Shown piece after piece: positions 34,476 through 43,370 of a DNA stretch of 64,000 bases. Below the pieces are notes generated by a model that searched no databases, was not told the DNA's origin, and saw only the letters and a list, made by a program, of their open reading frames with translations. Location of the stretch: assembly GCF_003287875.1 (NCBI RefSeq), contig NZ_QMKK01000048.1:1-64000 (forward strand), written 5' to 3'. A program made the position numbers and the translations under genes. Position 1 is the first letter of the stretch, and each line of letters starts with the position of its first letter. Source of the DNA: Martinezella tropici. Lineage in GTDB: Bacteria > Pseudomonadota > Alphaproteobacteria > Rhizobiales > Rhizobiaceae.

Positions 34476-37400
34476 TTGTTAGGTAAGGTCCTGGTTTTTC
34501 TGGGTGGATTGCTCGTGGTGGTGCTATTCGTGGCGCTGCTCGCTCCGCTCTTCATAGACTGGACCGATTTTCGCAAGAATTTCGAGGATCAGGCGAGCCG
34601 CATCATCGGCAAGAAGGTGACCGTTCACGGCACCGTCGATGCCCGCCTTCTGCCGTTTCCGTCGGTAACGCTGCACGATGTCCGCGTCGGCCAGGAGGCC
34701 GATGGCACGCCGCTGGTGCAGATCGCCGAATTCTCGATGGACGCCGAGCTTGCCCCTTTCCTTTCCGGTGAAGCGTTGATCTTCGATATGCGCGTATCGA
34801 AGCCGAATGTACGGCTGCGCCTGTTGAAGGATGGGACGCTCGACTGGATGCGCGGCAGCCGGCCTGAGATTCCGGCTAAATCGGTGGTGCTCGAAAGCGT
34901 CCATGTGGAAGAGGGCGATATCCTCTTCATTGACGAGCAGACGGGCCGTACCCGGCATGTCACCGGCCTGAATGCTCAAATGTCGGCTAAGTCGCTGGCG
35001 GGGCCCTGGCGTATGGAAGGCGATGCGGCGCTGGATGGCGAGCATGGCAACTTCACCGTTTCCAGCAGCCAGCCCGATGACAATGGCGTCCTGCGTGTGC
35101 GCACGCGACTGATGCCCGACCGCCATCCCCTGAATGTCGATCTCGACGGCGAGCTGAAGCTCGTCAACAGCAAGCCGGACTATATGGGCTCCTTCACGGC
35201 TGACGTCAGCGACAAGCAGGCCCAGAATTCCGCCGATCAGAAGGCACAGCCCCGCATCAAGGGGCGGTTCGAACTGACGAATGATCGCATTCGCGTTCCG
35301 GAATATCGCCTCGAAGTCGGCGCCGACAACGATCCCTATGTGGTCACCGGCGAGGCGACCCTGGATACGGGCTCCAAGCCGGAGTTTCTGTTGACCGCCG
35401 ATGGTCAGCAGATCGACGTCAATCGGCTCGGCAACAACAAAGGCGTCAACGGCAAGACGAACCGGAATCCGACGGTCTCCGCGCGTCAGCGGCTGAACAG
35501 CCTGATTGCGATCGCTGCCGAAGTCCCGGTACCGCAGGTGCCGGGCAAAGCGACCTTCCGGCTGCCGGCGATCGTAGCCGGCGATACGACGATCCGCGAC
35601 GTGCAGCTCGATCTCGAACCAGCGGGAACGGGATGGAAGATCGACCATGCGATCGGCACGCTGCCGGGGCGTACGCAGGTCGAGGCGCGCGGCAACCTGA
35701 TGCTGCAGGGCGAGCCGAATTTCATCGGAAACCTGGTGGTCGCCTCCAACCAGCCTTCCGGGCTGGCCTCCTGGCTGGTGGGCTCGGTGGACCCGTCGAT
35801 CCGTCAGCTGCGTCAGGCCGGTTTTTCCGCCGATGTCAGCCTGCGGCACGAAGAGCAACGTTTCGAGAATTTGGAGATCGCCGTCGGTTCGGCAACCCTC
35901 AAGGGTCGGCTCGACCGACAGGCTCCGAATGACAAGGATCCGCCGAGACTTGCCGTCGATCTTGCCGGCGATGCACTCGATCTCGACGCATTGCGGGCGC
36001 TGACCGGGCTTTTCACCGGCCAAGACAGCGACGAGACCCTGTTCGGTCACCGGATCACTGCGCATCTGCAGGCCGGGAAGTTCACGGCCTTCGGTGTGCC
36101 GGCCGATAAAGTCGATACGTCGTTTTCCATCGCTGGCGGCGCGCTGACGCTCGATAAGCTTTCAGTGCGCAATGTCGCCGGCGCTGAAATCACCGCCACC
36201 GGCCGCGCCGACGGCGAGCCTTCGCACTATAGGGGCTCGGGTGAAATCACCTTCAAGGCCGCCGATCCCGGTCCATTCTTCGAAATGCTGCGCCAGCATC
36301 TGCCACATCATCCCGTCATGGATCGATTGGTGCGCAATGCTGCCTGGTATGGAAATACAGCCCTTCGCGGAGCGGTTACGCTTGGCGGCGACCAGGACAG
36401 CGCTTTGACGGTGACGCTGGCCGGCGTTTCCAATGGCAGCCGCGTCAATTTTGATTATCGTATGTCCGATCTCTCGGCCTTCGCGGGCAAGGGCACGACG
36501 ACGCTAGAGGGGACGCTGGAAAATTCCATCACCTCCATCCTCTTCGGCCAGGCCGGCCTTGATCCGCTGCCGGTCGAAGCCGATGCCAATGGCCGCTTGA
36601 CGCTGAAAGTCTCCGCCAACGGCACCGATCCGGCTGATGCGGCATTGACCTTTGCCACGGACAAGACCTCGTTCACCGCGAACGGCAAGGTCGACGTGCG
36701 TCCCGACACCTTTCTCAACGGGAATATTGCGCTGTCGCTCGAAAGCGCCGATCTGGATCCCTATTTCGTGATGAACGGCATAGGCATCCCCCAGACCGGC
36801 GCGGGCTTGCCGGTGAAATTCCAGGCCAATGCCGCGCTGAGCCAGGACAAGATCGTATTCTCGGACATGAAGGGGGTGCTTGCCGACAATACCGTGTCGG
36901 GCGCGCTCACCGTCGACCGCAAGGCGCCGAACATCAAGGCATCGGGCGAATTCTCGCTCGACAAGGCGGATTTCGGCTGGCTGGCCGAGGCGATCTACGG
37001 ACCGATTGAAGACACGAAGACGGGTGGCCTTGTCAAGGACAAGCTTGGCCTGCCGGCCTTCACCGGGCTCGACATCGGCGTCAAGCTTTCAGCCAAGCAG
37101 GTTTGGCCCGGCATATTCGGGCCTGTCTCGAATTTTACCGCCAATGCCTCATACAAGGGCGAGGAATTGCGGCTTAGCGATCTGACCGGCGGATGGAACG
37201 GGGGAACGCTGAGCGGCAGCATCATGCTTGCCAATTCCGACGGCACGGGCTTGCTGCAGACCAAGCTCAGTCTTGCCGATGGCGATCTGGCGGCCGTCGC
37301 CTGGCAGCGCGATGGTGCACCGCTCGCCAGTGGTCGTTTCGGCTTCGCCGTGAATGCCGAGGCGAGCGGAAGGAGCGTTGCCGAGCTTGCGGCCAATGCC

Positions 37401-38213
37401 AGCGGCTCGGGAGAACTCAAGCTTGGCGAAACACATGTGCGCGGTCTCAATCTCGGTATCCTGTCGCCCCTGCTTTCGGCGACAGATCAGATCCAGGGCG
37501 ATATTACTGCCACCAAGGTGCTGCCGATCGTGCAGACGCTGCTCAACAATGGCGAAGCCGTGCTTCCGGCCACGGGCATACCCTTCAATATTTCCGCGGG
37601 CGTGGTGCGCGCGACGAATATTGCAACCGGCAATGACGTCGCAAAGCTCTCCGGCAACGCGGAAATGAGCCTGCCGGACGAGCGCATGCGCGGATCCCTC
37701 GGCATCGATTTCAATGCCGGGACCGAGGCGCAGAGTGGCGCCGAGCCGGCCTTGCGTCTCGATTTTGCCGGGCCGCTTACGGCACCTGGACGAACGATGG
37801 ATGTGACCGACGTCACCAGCTTCCTGTCGGTGCGCGCCTTCGAGCGCGAGCGCCGGCGTGTCGAACGCCTGCAGGCCAACGTGCTAGAGAAGCAGCGGCT
37901 CCGGCGCGAGGTGGCGCTCTATAAATTTACGGCCGTCGCGCGCGAAGCTCAACGTCAGCGTGATGCCGCCATCGAACAGCAGCGCCGTGCCGAGGAAAAT
38001 CGCCTGCGCGATCTGGCGCGGCAAGCTGCCGCCCAAAAGCAAGCACAGGAAGAGGCAAGGGCCAAGCAGCAGGCGGAAGAGGAAGCCAAGGCCAGAGCAG
38101 CCGCCGAAGCGCGGGCAAGGGCCGAAACGCAGCGCGCGCCGGCACTCAACGGCCAAGCGCCGCAAACGAATGCGCCGTTGAATTTCAATGAATTGCCGGG
38201 GGTTGCGCAATAG
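34476..38213 (+). CDS. Large AsmA-family envelope protein
   Basis: A 1245-residue AsmA-like protein: one N-terminal membrane anchor (about 3-25, VLVFLGGLLVVVLFVALLAP), the family's start IDWTDFRKNFEDQASRIIG, a very long beta-rich periplasmic region, AsmA-C motifs near 1000-1130 (FAVNAEASGRSVAELAANAS), and an unusual C-terminal charged tail (about 1120-1220) rich in Arg/Glu/Gln/Ala that looks like a coiled coil. Such proteins are thought to carry phospholipids between membranes. A TTG start at 34476 is preferred, since GGAGA precedes it by 9 nt; an in-frame TTG at 34437 is the alternative. Confidence 0.88.
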   Translation: MLGKVLVFLGGLLVVVLFVALLAPLFIDWTDFRKNFEDQASRIIGKKVTVHGTVDARLLPFPSVTLHDVRVGQEADGTPLVQIAEFSMDAELAPFLSGEALIFDMRVSKPNVRLRLLKDGTLDWMRGSRPEIPAKSVVLESVHVEEGDILFIDEQTGRTRHVTGLNAQMSAKSLAGPWRMEGDAALDGEHGNFTVSSSQPDDNGVLRVRTRLMPDRHPLNVDLDGELKLVNSKPDYMGSFTADVSDKQAQNSADQKAQPRIKGRFELTNDRIRVPEYRLEVGADNDPYVVTGEATLDTGSKPEFLLTADGQQIDVNRLGNNKGVNGKTNRNPTVSARQRLNSLIAIAAEVPVPQVPGKATFRLPAIVAGDTTIRDVQLDLEPAGTGWKIDHAIGTLPGRTQVEARGNLMLQGEPNFIGNLVVASNQPSGLASWLVGSVDPSIRQLRQAGFSADVSLRHEEQRFENLEIAVGSATLKGRLDRQAPNDKDPPRLAVDLAGDALDLDALRALTGLFTGQDSDETLFGHRITAHLQAGKFTAFGVPADKVDTSFSIAGGALTLDKLSVRNVAGAEITATGRADGEPSHYRGSGEITFKAADPGPFFEMLRQHLPHHPVMDRLVRNAAWYGNTALRGAVTLGGDQDSALTVTLAGVSNGSRVNFDYRMSDLSAFAGKGTTTLEGTLENSITSILFGQAGLDPLPVEADANGRLTLKVSANGTDPADAALTFATDKTSFTANGKVDVRPDTFLNGNIALSLESADLDPYFVMNGIGIPQTGAGLPVKFQANAALSQDKIVFSDMKGVLADNTVSGALTVDRKAPNIKASGEFSLDKADFGWLAEAIYGPIEDTKTGGLVKDKLGLPAFTGLDIGVKLSAKQVWPGIFGPVSNFTANASYKGEELRLSDLTGGWNGGTLSGSIMLANSDGTGLLQTKLSLADGDLAAVAWQRDGAPLASGRFGFAVNAEASGRSVAELAANASGSGELKLGETHVRGLNLGILSPLLSATDQIQGDITATKVLPIVQTLLNNGEAVLPATGIPFNISAGVVRATNIATGNDVAKLSGNAEMSLPDERMRGSLGIDFNAGTEAQSGAEPALRLDFAGPLTAPGRTMDVTDVTSFLSVRAFERERRRVERLQANVLEKQRLRREVALYKFTAVAREAQRQRDAAIEQQRRAEENRLRDLARQAAAQKQAQEEARAKQQAEEEAKARAAAEARARAETQRAPALNGQAPQTNAPLNFNELPGVAQ

Positions 38214-38387
38214 CATATGCCTTTGCGGGCAAGGCGGGATTGCCCAACCTTCGAAGCGTCTGCGTCCTTCCGGCGCCTGCCAAAATTCGCCAGAGCAGTT
38301 CAGCACTTCGCGGGATCGCCAACTGCCCTATTTGCTCCATGCAATCCCGGACGGGAACAACCGCTATGCACTTTTCCTGAAATTGCT

Positions 38388-38600
38388 CTACTTGCGATCC
38401 TTGAGCCATTTGAGGACATAGAGGCGGAGTGCGGAGGAGAGGTTGCTGCCGGCCTCGCGGCCGTCGTCGATCTCGGAGATCAGTGCCGCCAGCGAGGTGC
38501 CGCGCGCATTGGCAATGGCCTTCAGTTCTGTCCAGAAGGCATCTTCCAGGGAAAAGCTTGTGCGATGGCCATGCAGCGTCGCGGAATGTTTACGGATCAT
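38388..38600 (-). CDS. Ribbon-helix-helix domain protein
   Basis: A 70-residue protein with an RHH_4-type DNA-binding fold: strand RTSFSLEDAFWTELKAIANA followed by a second helix LAALISEIDD and a tail LRLYVLKWLKD. The start at 38600 (MIRKHSATLHGHRTS) fits relatives; an in-frame ATG at 38654 would add 18 unlike residues. It is the third gene of an sspB-DUF4169-RHH array that is conserved in rhizobia. It may be a small transcription factor; the target is unknown. Confidence 0.85.
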   Translation of the reverse strand: MIRKHSATLHGHRTSFSLEDAFWTELKAIANARGTSLAALISEIDDGREAGSNLSSALRLYVLKWLKDRK

Positions 38601-38705
38601 CGGCGGATCGATCAAAAATCGGAAATGGCGGGATAATGTCTGAAAGTGATTCAAAATGCGGAAGTAAGCAACTGATTTCTGAAGTTTTTTATCTCGAGAC
38701 CAAAA

Positions 38706-38900
38706 CTAGTCTTCACTCTCCGTCGTCTCGATTCGGCCCGCTTCGTGCGTCTTTACGTTCTTCTCGTTGAGTGCTTTCGCCAGGCTCTTTTCTGCCTTGG
38801 TCCGCCCGAAGGTGATGCGGTTCTGCTCCGCCTGCTTTTCCTTGACCGAACGGGCTTGCTTCTTGCGAAACTGACGCAGATTGACGATTTCGGCGCTCAT
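38706..38900 (-). CDS. DUF4169 family small protein
   Basis: A 64-residue highly charged protein beginning MSAEIVNLRQFRKKQARS, then ITFGRTKAEKSLAKALNEK, which matches DUF4169. It is mostly helical and basic, without membrane or metal motifs. GGGGG lies 4 nt before the ATG. It lies between sspB and the RHH gene on the same strand. The function is unknown. Confidence 0.85.
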   Translation of the reverse strand: MSAEIVNLRQFRKKQARSVKEKQAEQNRITFGRTKAEKSLAKALNEKNVKTHEAGRIETTESED

Positions 38901-38949
38901 CGATCCCCCGTGATATGCGAAGGGGAGGCGAATGCCTCCCCGGTTAGGC

Positions 38950-39462
38950 CTACTGCTTCTTGCGGAACGCGTCGAGAGAGACGACCGATCCCGGTTTCTT
39001 TTCCTCACCTTCCTTGGCCGCAGCCACCGGAGCTTCCTCTCCCTCGACCGGCACCGGATAGGCCGTAATCTCGCTGGAGGAGGTATCCTCTTCCTCGTCG
39101 GCCAGCGGCACGTCGAACTCCAGTTCGAAATTTACCGAAGGGTCGTAGAAGCCGCGGATGGCGTTGAAAGGGATGACCAGCTTTTCCGGAACGTCGGAGA
39201 AGGAAAGGCCGATCTCGAACTGGCTTTCCGTGATCTTCAGATCCCAGAACTGATGCTGGATGACGATGGTCATCTGCTCGGGATACTTCGCTTTCAGGTG
39301 CTGCGAGATGCGCACGCCCGGAGCGCCCGTCAGAAAGGTGATGAAGAAATGATGGTCACCGGGCAGGCGACCCGTGGCGCCGACCTCGGTCAACACCTTG
39401 CGGATGACTCCACGCAAGGCGTCCTGTGCCAAAATGTCGTAGCGGATATGATCCTGCCCCAT
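38950..39462 (-). CDS. sspB: SspB-family ClpXP adaptor
   Basis: A 170-residue alpha-proteobacterial SspB. It tethers ssrA-tagged proteins to the ClpXP protease. The core (about 1-125) reads MGQDHIRYDILAQDALRGVI, GDHHFFITFLTGAPGVRIS, MTIVIQHQFWDLKITES and FSDVPEKLVIPFNAIRGF. A flexible acidic linker (EEEDTSSS) and a C-terminal ClpX-binding tail ending VVSLDAFRKKQ follow. The start at 39462 has AGGAA 6 nt upstream; an ATG at 39486 lacks one. Its partner tmRNA gene is just upstream on the same strand, a striking functional pairing. Confidence 0.93.
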   Translation of the reverse strand: MGQDHIRYDILAQDALRGVIRKVLTEVGATGRLPGDHHFFITFLTGAPGVRISQHLKAKYPEQMTIVIQHQFWDLKITESQFEIGLSFSDVPEKLVIPFNAIRGFYDPSVNFELEFDVPLADEEEDTSSSEITAYPVPVEGEEAPVAAAKEGEEKKPGSVVSLDAFRKKQ

Positions 39463-39589
39463 GCTTTCCTGTCTTTCGTTGGCCATGTTTTTTATAGGCT
39501 TATGCCACGCTGAACGCCGCCGGAAAAGCCCTATGCGCGAGTCATCGCCTGTCGACCTATAATATAGCACTGGAGAAGAAGGTGAAGGC

Positions 39590-39885
39590 TTCTGTTGCCA
39601 GGTGCCTTCGAACCCCGCCTAAGAGTGCGACCCCTTAGGACTTTATTTGAAGTGTCACACCGCGATTAAGCAGCGAGACGAGCTTCCGCATAGTTGTCGT
39701 TTGCAACTACAATTTTAGCCCGATAACGGCGGTACAATGCCGAGCGAAAAGTCGATCTTTACACCCTTGTCGATCCTGTTTCGCCCCCATCAAAAGCCGG
39801 TCTGGCGTCAGTCCTGCCGGCCGGTTTTTGGTGGAGGCGCCGGGTACCGCCCCCGGGTCCAATAGGTTTATTACACCGCTCATTT
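39590..39885 (-). ncRNA. ssrA: Circularly permuted two-piece tmRNA
   Basis: The minus strand encodes the tag ANDNYAEARLAA then TAA (39704-39666, resume codon GCA). The order is permuted: the acceptor half comes first and ends in CCACCA (CCA end at 39829), then a 40-nt excised loop, then the coding half beginning GGGGGCGAAACAGGATCGAC at 39788. GGGGGCG of the coding half pairs with CGCCTCC of the acceptor half, with a G3-U wobble, the alanine identity element. The acceptor T-arm stem is CCGGG/CCCGG. tmRNA rescues stalled ribosomes and tags the product for degradation. Outer ends are approximate. Confidence 0.95.
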
Positions 39886-39924
39886 ATCGCCATAGCCGGC
39901 CCGAAGACCGGCAAGGCTGATATA

Positions 39925-39930
39925 GTGTTT
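39925..39930 (-). promoter_or_regulatory. Probable -10 box of ssrA
   Basis: CTATAT on the minus strand about 40 nt before the acceptor half matches the rhizobial -10 consensus. The -35 is poor. Confidence 0.45.
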
Positions 39931-40132
39931 TCCGCAGCCGAAGGGAAGGGCAATTGTCATAATTACGTCGCGGAAACATCGGTTTGTCCGCGAAGCCCGG
40001 AGATTTGCCTGAATTACGCTTGGCCGCGGTTGGTTTCTCAGCGGCTTGTCATTAAAATTGCGAAAAAGGAATCGGCAGGCGGCCGTTCGACCGCTGTTAG
40101 GGCCGGAAATTCAAGCGATTTCGGAGCGGAAG

Positions 40133-41053
40133 ATGGCTCGTCACCCGGAGTATCAATATCTCGACCTGATGGAGCACCTGCTCGAGCATGGTGATCGCCG
40201 GATCGACCGCACGGGCGTCGGCACCTTGAGCGGCCTCGGTGCGATGATGCGCTTCGACCTTTCGAAGGGGCAGATCCCGATCTTCACGACGAAGCGCGTC
40301 TATTGGAAACTGGCCGTCAAGGAGATGCTCTGGTTTCTGACCGGCGACACCAATATCCGCAATCTCCTGAAAGAGAACGTGCGGATCTGGACCGACTGGC
40401 CGCTGGCGAAATATCGCAAGGCAACGGGCGAGGATATCGATCAGCTCGCTTTCGAGAAGCGGATTCTCGAGGACGAAGCTTTCGCACTCCAATGGGGCGA
40501 CCTTGGCCCGGTTTACGGCAAGCAGTGGCGGCAATGGCGCGATGCGGAGGGCCGGGTGCATGACCAACTCGCATCGGTCATCCGCGATCTGAAAAACAAT
40601 CCCGGCAGCCGGCGTATGATATTCCATGCCTGGAATGTCGGCGAGCTGGCCGATATGGCGCTGCCTCCCTGCCATATGGTTTATCAGTTTCACGTATCGA
40701 ATATCTCGGCCGAAGGGGGCAAGCGCCCGCGCCTCAGCCTGATGGTCTTTCAGCGCTCATGCGATCTGTTCCTCGGCAATCCATTCAATATTTGCCAGCA
40801 GGCGGCTTTGCTCGCCATGGTCGCGCAGCAGGTCGGTATGGATATGGGCGAGCTGGTCTGGTCTGGTGGTGACGTCCACCTCTATCTCAACCATCTGGAT
40901 GCCATCAGGGAGCAGCTCAGCCGCGAGCCGAAGCCGTTTCCAACCTTGCGCCTGCTGCGCCATCCGGACAGCATCGATGATTATCGCATCGAGGATTTCG
41001 AGGTTCTCGGATATGAGCCGCACGCGGCGATCGCGGCCGAAGTGGCGGTTTAG
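40133..41053 (+). CDS. thyA: Thymidylate synthase
   Basis: Converts dUMP to dTMP using methylene-tetrahydrofolate, yielding dihydrofolate. The 306-residue protein has RTGVGTLSG, the catalytic Cys180 in LPPCHMVYQF, SCDLFLGNPFNI for dUMP/folate binding, and GGDVHLYLNH. The start at 40133 (MARHPEYQYLDLMEHLL) follows a GGAG Shine-Dalgarno; an in-frame ATG at 40046 is too far upstream. Dihydrofolate reductase (43371) is nearby, coupling the folate cycle. The 3' end overlaps the convergent GNAT gene by 4 bp. Confidence 0.96.
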   Translation: MARHPEYQYLDLMEHLLEHGDRRIDRTGVGTLSGLGAMMRFDLSKGQIPIFTTKRVYWKLAVKEMLWFLTGDTNIRNLLKENVRIWTDWPLAKYRKATGEDIDQLAFEKRILEDEAFALQWGDLGPVYGKQWRQWRDAEGRVHDQLASVIRDLKNNPGSRRMIFHAWNVGELADMALPPCHMVYQFHVSNISAEGGKRPRLSLMVFQRSCDLFLGNPFNICQQAALLAMVAQQVGMDMGELVWSGGDVHLYLNHLDAIREQLSREPKPFPTLRLLRHPDSIDDYRIEDFEVLGYEPHAAIAAEVAV

Positions 41054-41577
41054 GCTCTCGGCTTAGCGTCCGGATCGCTGCGCTGATCGAGGAGCAGTTG
41101 CAGGAAGGCAAGATCCAGCCACCGCCCGAACTTCGTGCCGACCTGCGGAAGAAGGCCGACTTGCCGGAAGCCGAGCTTTTCATGCAATCGGATCGAAGCT
41201 TCGTTGCCGGCCTCGATGCCTGCGATCATCGCATGCTTGCCAATCGCCCGGGCGCGCTCGATCAGCTCGATCATCAGCGCCTTGCCGATGCCGCCGCGAT
41301 ATTGATCGTTGCGGACATAGACGGAGTGTTCGACCGTATGCCGATAGCCGTCGAAGGCGCGCCAGTCGCCGAAGGAGGCATAGCCGATGACGTCGCCGTG
41401 ATCGTCGGTCGCAACGAGGACCGGATAGCCGAGCTTGTGCCGATCCTGCAGCCATTGCCTGCGGTTGGCGATATCGACAAGCGTCTCGTTCCAGATCGCC
41501 GCCGTGTTGGCGACGGCGTCATTGTAGATTGCGGTTATCCCGGCGAGATCTTCATCTTTCGCATCGTGAATTTGCAT
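41050..41577 (-). CDS. GNAT N-acetyltransferase (phosphinothricin/MddA-like)
   Basis: A 175-residue GNAT protein resembling Pat/MddA, which acetylate phosphinothricin, methionine sulfoximine or similar analogues. Seen: DLAGITAIYNDAVANTAAIW, acetyl-CoA motif A in VRNDQYRGGIGKALMIELI, and EAGNEASIRLHEKLGF. The start at 41577 (MQIHDAKDEDL) matches the family; upstream in-frame ATGs would add unlike sequence. It is divergent from an XRE-cupin regulator, which may control it. The substrate is inferred from the family only. Confidence 0.88.
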   Translation of the reverse strand: MQIHDAKDEDLAGITAIYNDAVANTAAIWNETLVDIANRRQWLQDRHKLGYPVLVATDDHGDVIGYASFGDWRAFDGYRHTVEHSVYVRNDQYRGGIGKALMIELIERARAIGKHAMIAGIEAGNEASIRLHEKLGFRQVGLLPQVGTKFGRWLDLAFLQLLLDQRSDPDAKPRA

Positions 41578-41758
41578 CGGCGGCTCCGTAGACACCATCC
41601 ATGAAATTGAATGGCCGTGTCGTTTGTTTTTCATGCTGTCATACACTGATTTCGGCAACTGTCTACTATGTTGGTACAGGACTGCAGCGGAGCGCAGACG
41701 AAGATACCCATAAACCCAGGTTTTACGACGACATGTGTCGATTGTCACTCTCGTGAAA

Positions 41759-41770
41759 GTCCACTATAGT
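41759..41770. promoter_or_regulatory. Candidate XRE-cupin operator
   Basis: GTCCACTATAGT, containing the palindrome ACTATAGT, lies 7 nt before the regulator start. A related GTCTACTATGTT (9 of 12 matching) lies at 41661-41672 nearer the divergent GNAT gene, suggesting autoregulation and control of both genes. Confidence 0.3.
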
Positions 41771-41776
41771 AAACGC

Positions 41777-42343
41777 ATGTCTCAACTTGATGATATGGAC
41801 AAGCGCATAGGCGCGCGGATTCGCATTGAACGGGAAAGCCGCGGCTGGTCGTTGACGGAGCTGGCGGAGCGCTCGGCCGTTTCCCGGGCCATGATCCACA
41901 AGATCGAGCGTGGCGAGAGCAGCCCAACGGCGGCGCTGCTCGGCAAGCTCTCCGGCGCCTTCAGCTTGAGCATGTCGACCTTGATGGCGCGCGCCGAGAT
42001 GCAGCAGGGCCGCTTTCTCCGGAAGGAAGAACAGCCCGTCTGGGTCGATCCGCAGACGGGTTACAAGCGGCGGCACGTCTCGCCGAAATCGGATCTGCCG
42101 CTGGATCTCGTGCGCATCGAATTGCCTGCGGGAGCGGAAGTTCCGATGCCGGCATCGGCCTATGCCTTCATGCGGCAGCTCATCTGGGTATTGGAGGGGC
42201 GGCTGACGTTTATCGAAGGAGATGCTAGGCACTCGATGTCCGCAGGCGATTGCCTCGAGCTCGGCCCACCGACGGATTGCGTCTTCAAGAACGAAAGCGG
42301 AGAGCCTTGCACCTATGCCGTCCTCGTGCTGCGCAACGCATGA
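41777..42343 (+). CDS. XRE-family regulator with cupin domain
   Basis: A 188-residue two-domain regulator. The N-terminal Cro/CI helix-turn-helix (about 8-62) reads IGARIRIERESRGWSLTELA, then SAVSRAMIHKIERGESSPT. The C-terminal cupin (about 105-185) contains LIWVLEGRLTFIEGD and a DCLELGPPTDCVF turn. Such proteins (SutR/PuuR-like) regulate neighbouring metabolic genes in response to a small ligand. The start at 41777 is chosen from the family pattern. Its targets are likely the divergent GNAT and the downstream dehydrogenase. Confidence 0.9.
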   Translation: MSQLDDMDKRIGARIRIERESRGWSLTELAERSAVSRAMIHKIERGESSPTAALLGKLSGAFSLSMSTLMARAEMQQGRFLRKEEQPVWVDPQTGYKRRHVSPKSDLPLDLVRIELPAGAEVPMPASAYAFMRQLIWVLEGRLTFIEGDARHSMSAGDCLELGPPTDCVFKNESGEPCTYAVLVLRNA

Positions 42344-42444
42344 CAGGTGGCGTTAAACTTGGCGTTACCGCGCGGCATTGCGCTCGTCCGGTCGAGCGAT
42401 AGGCGATATGCTGCCGCCTTCCTATGCGGAGAAGGAGATCGACC

Positions 42445-43281
42445 TTGCAGATCGCAGTCATTGGAGCCGGGGCGATGGGGAGTGCCGTTGGCCGGCGTTT
42501 GGTCGAGAATGGGGCGAGGGTGGTCACCTATCTCGAGGGTCGTTCGGCTTCGACCATCGAGCGGGCGAAAGCAGCTGGCATGGAGCCGGTCGATCTGGCC
42601 GCAATCGCTGCTTCCTCTCTCATTCTTTCTATCGTTCCGCCTGCTGAAGCAGTGACCGTCGCCTGGCAAATTGCCGGCGAGCTTCGGCGGAGCGGAAGCA
42701 AGGCCACATTCATGGACTGCAACGCGATCTCGCCGAAGACCATGGCCGAGGTCGCGTCGATCTTTGGCAGCGACTGCGGCGTGGTTCTCGACGGCTCCAT
42801 CACCGGCGGTCCGCCGAAGCCCGGCCAGAAGGGACCGAGACTCTATGTGAGCGGCGATACGGCGAACGACAGCGGCGTGCTGGTCGAATACGGACTGCAG
42901 GTCCGCCGCATCGATGGGGCGATCGGCGCGGCCTCGGCACTGAAGATGTGCTACGCCGGCATCAACAAAGGCGTGACGGGCCTCGGCACCGCCATGCTGC
43001 TTGCCGCGATCCGTTCGGGTGCCGATGCTGCCCTGAAACGCGAACTTCAAGAAAGCCTGCCGGACCTCGATGCGAAATTCGTCCACGGCATTCCGGACAT
43101 GTATCCCAAAGCCTATCGCTGGGTCGCGGAGATGGAGGAGATTTCCGAATTCCTCGGGGAGGACGATCCCGCCGCCCTGATCTTCAAAGGCATGGCCGGG
43201 CTCTATCGGAAGATGGCCAGGGATCGGGAAGATGGAGGTCCTTTGGCCGGCCAGCTCGACAGGCTCAATAATGGAGGGTGA
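42445..43281 (+). CDS. NAD-binding 6-phosphogluconate dehydrogenase-like protein
   Basis: A 278-residue beta-hydroxyacid dehydrogenase relative. The N-terminal Rossmann domain has IAVIGAGAMGSAVGRRLVEN. The C-terminal domain is of the DUF1932 (phosphogluconate dehydrogenase C-terminal-like) type: SALKMCYAGINKGVTGLGTA and an EISEFLGEDDPAALIFKG tail. The TTG at 42445 is preferred as start because AGGAG lies 8 nt upstream and translation then begins QIAVIG; ATG 42424 is the alternative. Substrate unknown; plausibly a small 3-hydroxy acid. Confidence 0.82.
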   Translation: MQIAVIGAGAMGSAVGRRLVENGARVVTYLEGRSASTIERAKAAGMEPVDLAAIAASSLILSIVPPAEAVTVAWQIAGELRRSGSKATFMDCNAISPKTMAEVASIFGSDCGVVLDGSITGGPPKPGQKGPRLYVSGDTANDSGVLVEYGLQVRRIDGAIGAASALKMCYAGINKGVTGLGTAMLLAAIRSGADAALKRELQESLPDLDAKFVHGIPDMYPKAYRWVAEMEEISEFLGEDDPAALIFKGMAGLYRKMARDREDGGPLAGQLDRLNNGG

Positions 43282-43370
43282 GGCGTCTTCCGCCTCCCAA
43301 GACCGCCATCCTGATGTAAAGTCGTCGCGCCGACTCGATTGGTGTCGGTGACAAGGACTGAGGGAGACGC

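Noticed and set aside
34524..36065. Minus-strand open frame opposite the AsmA-like gene
   Set aside because: No recognisable family and entirely within a well-supported gene.
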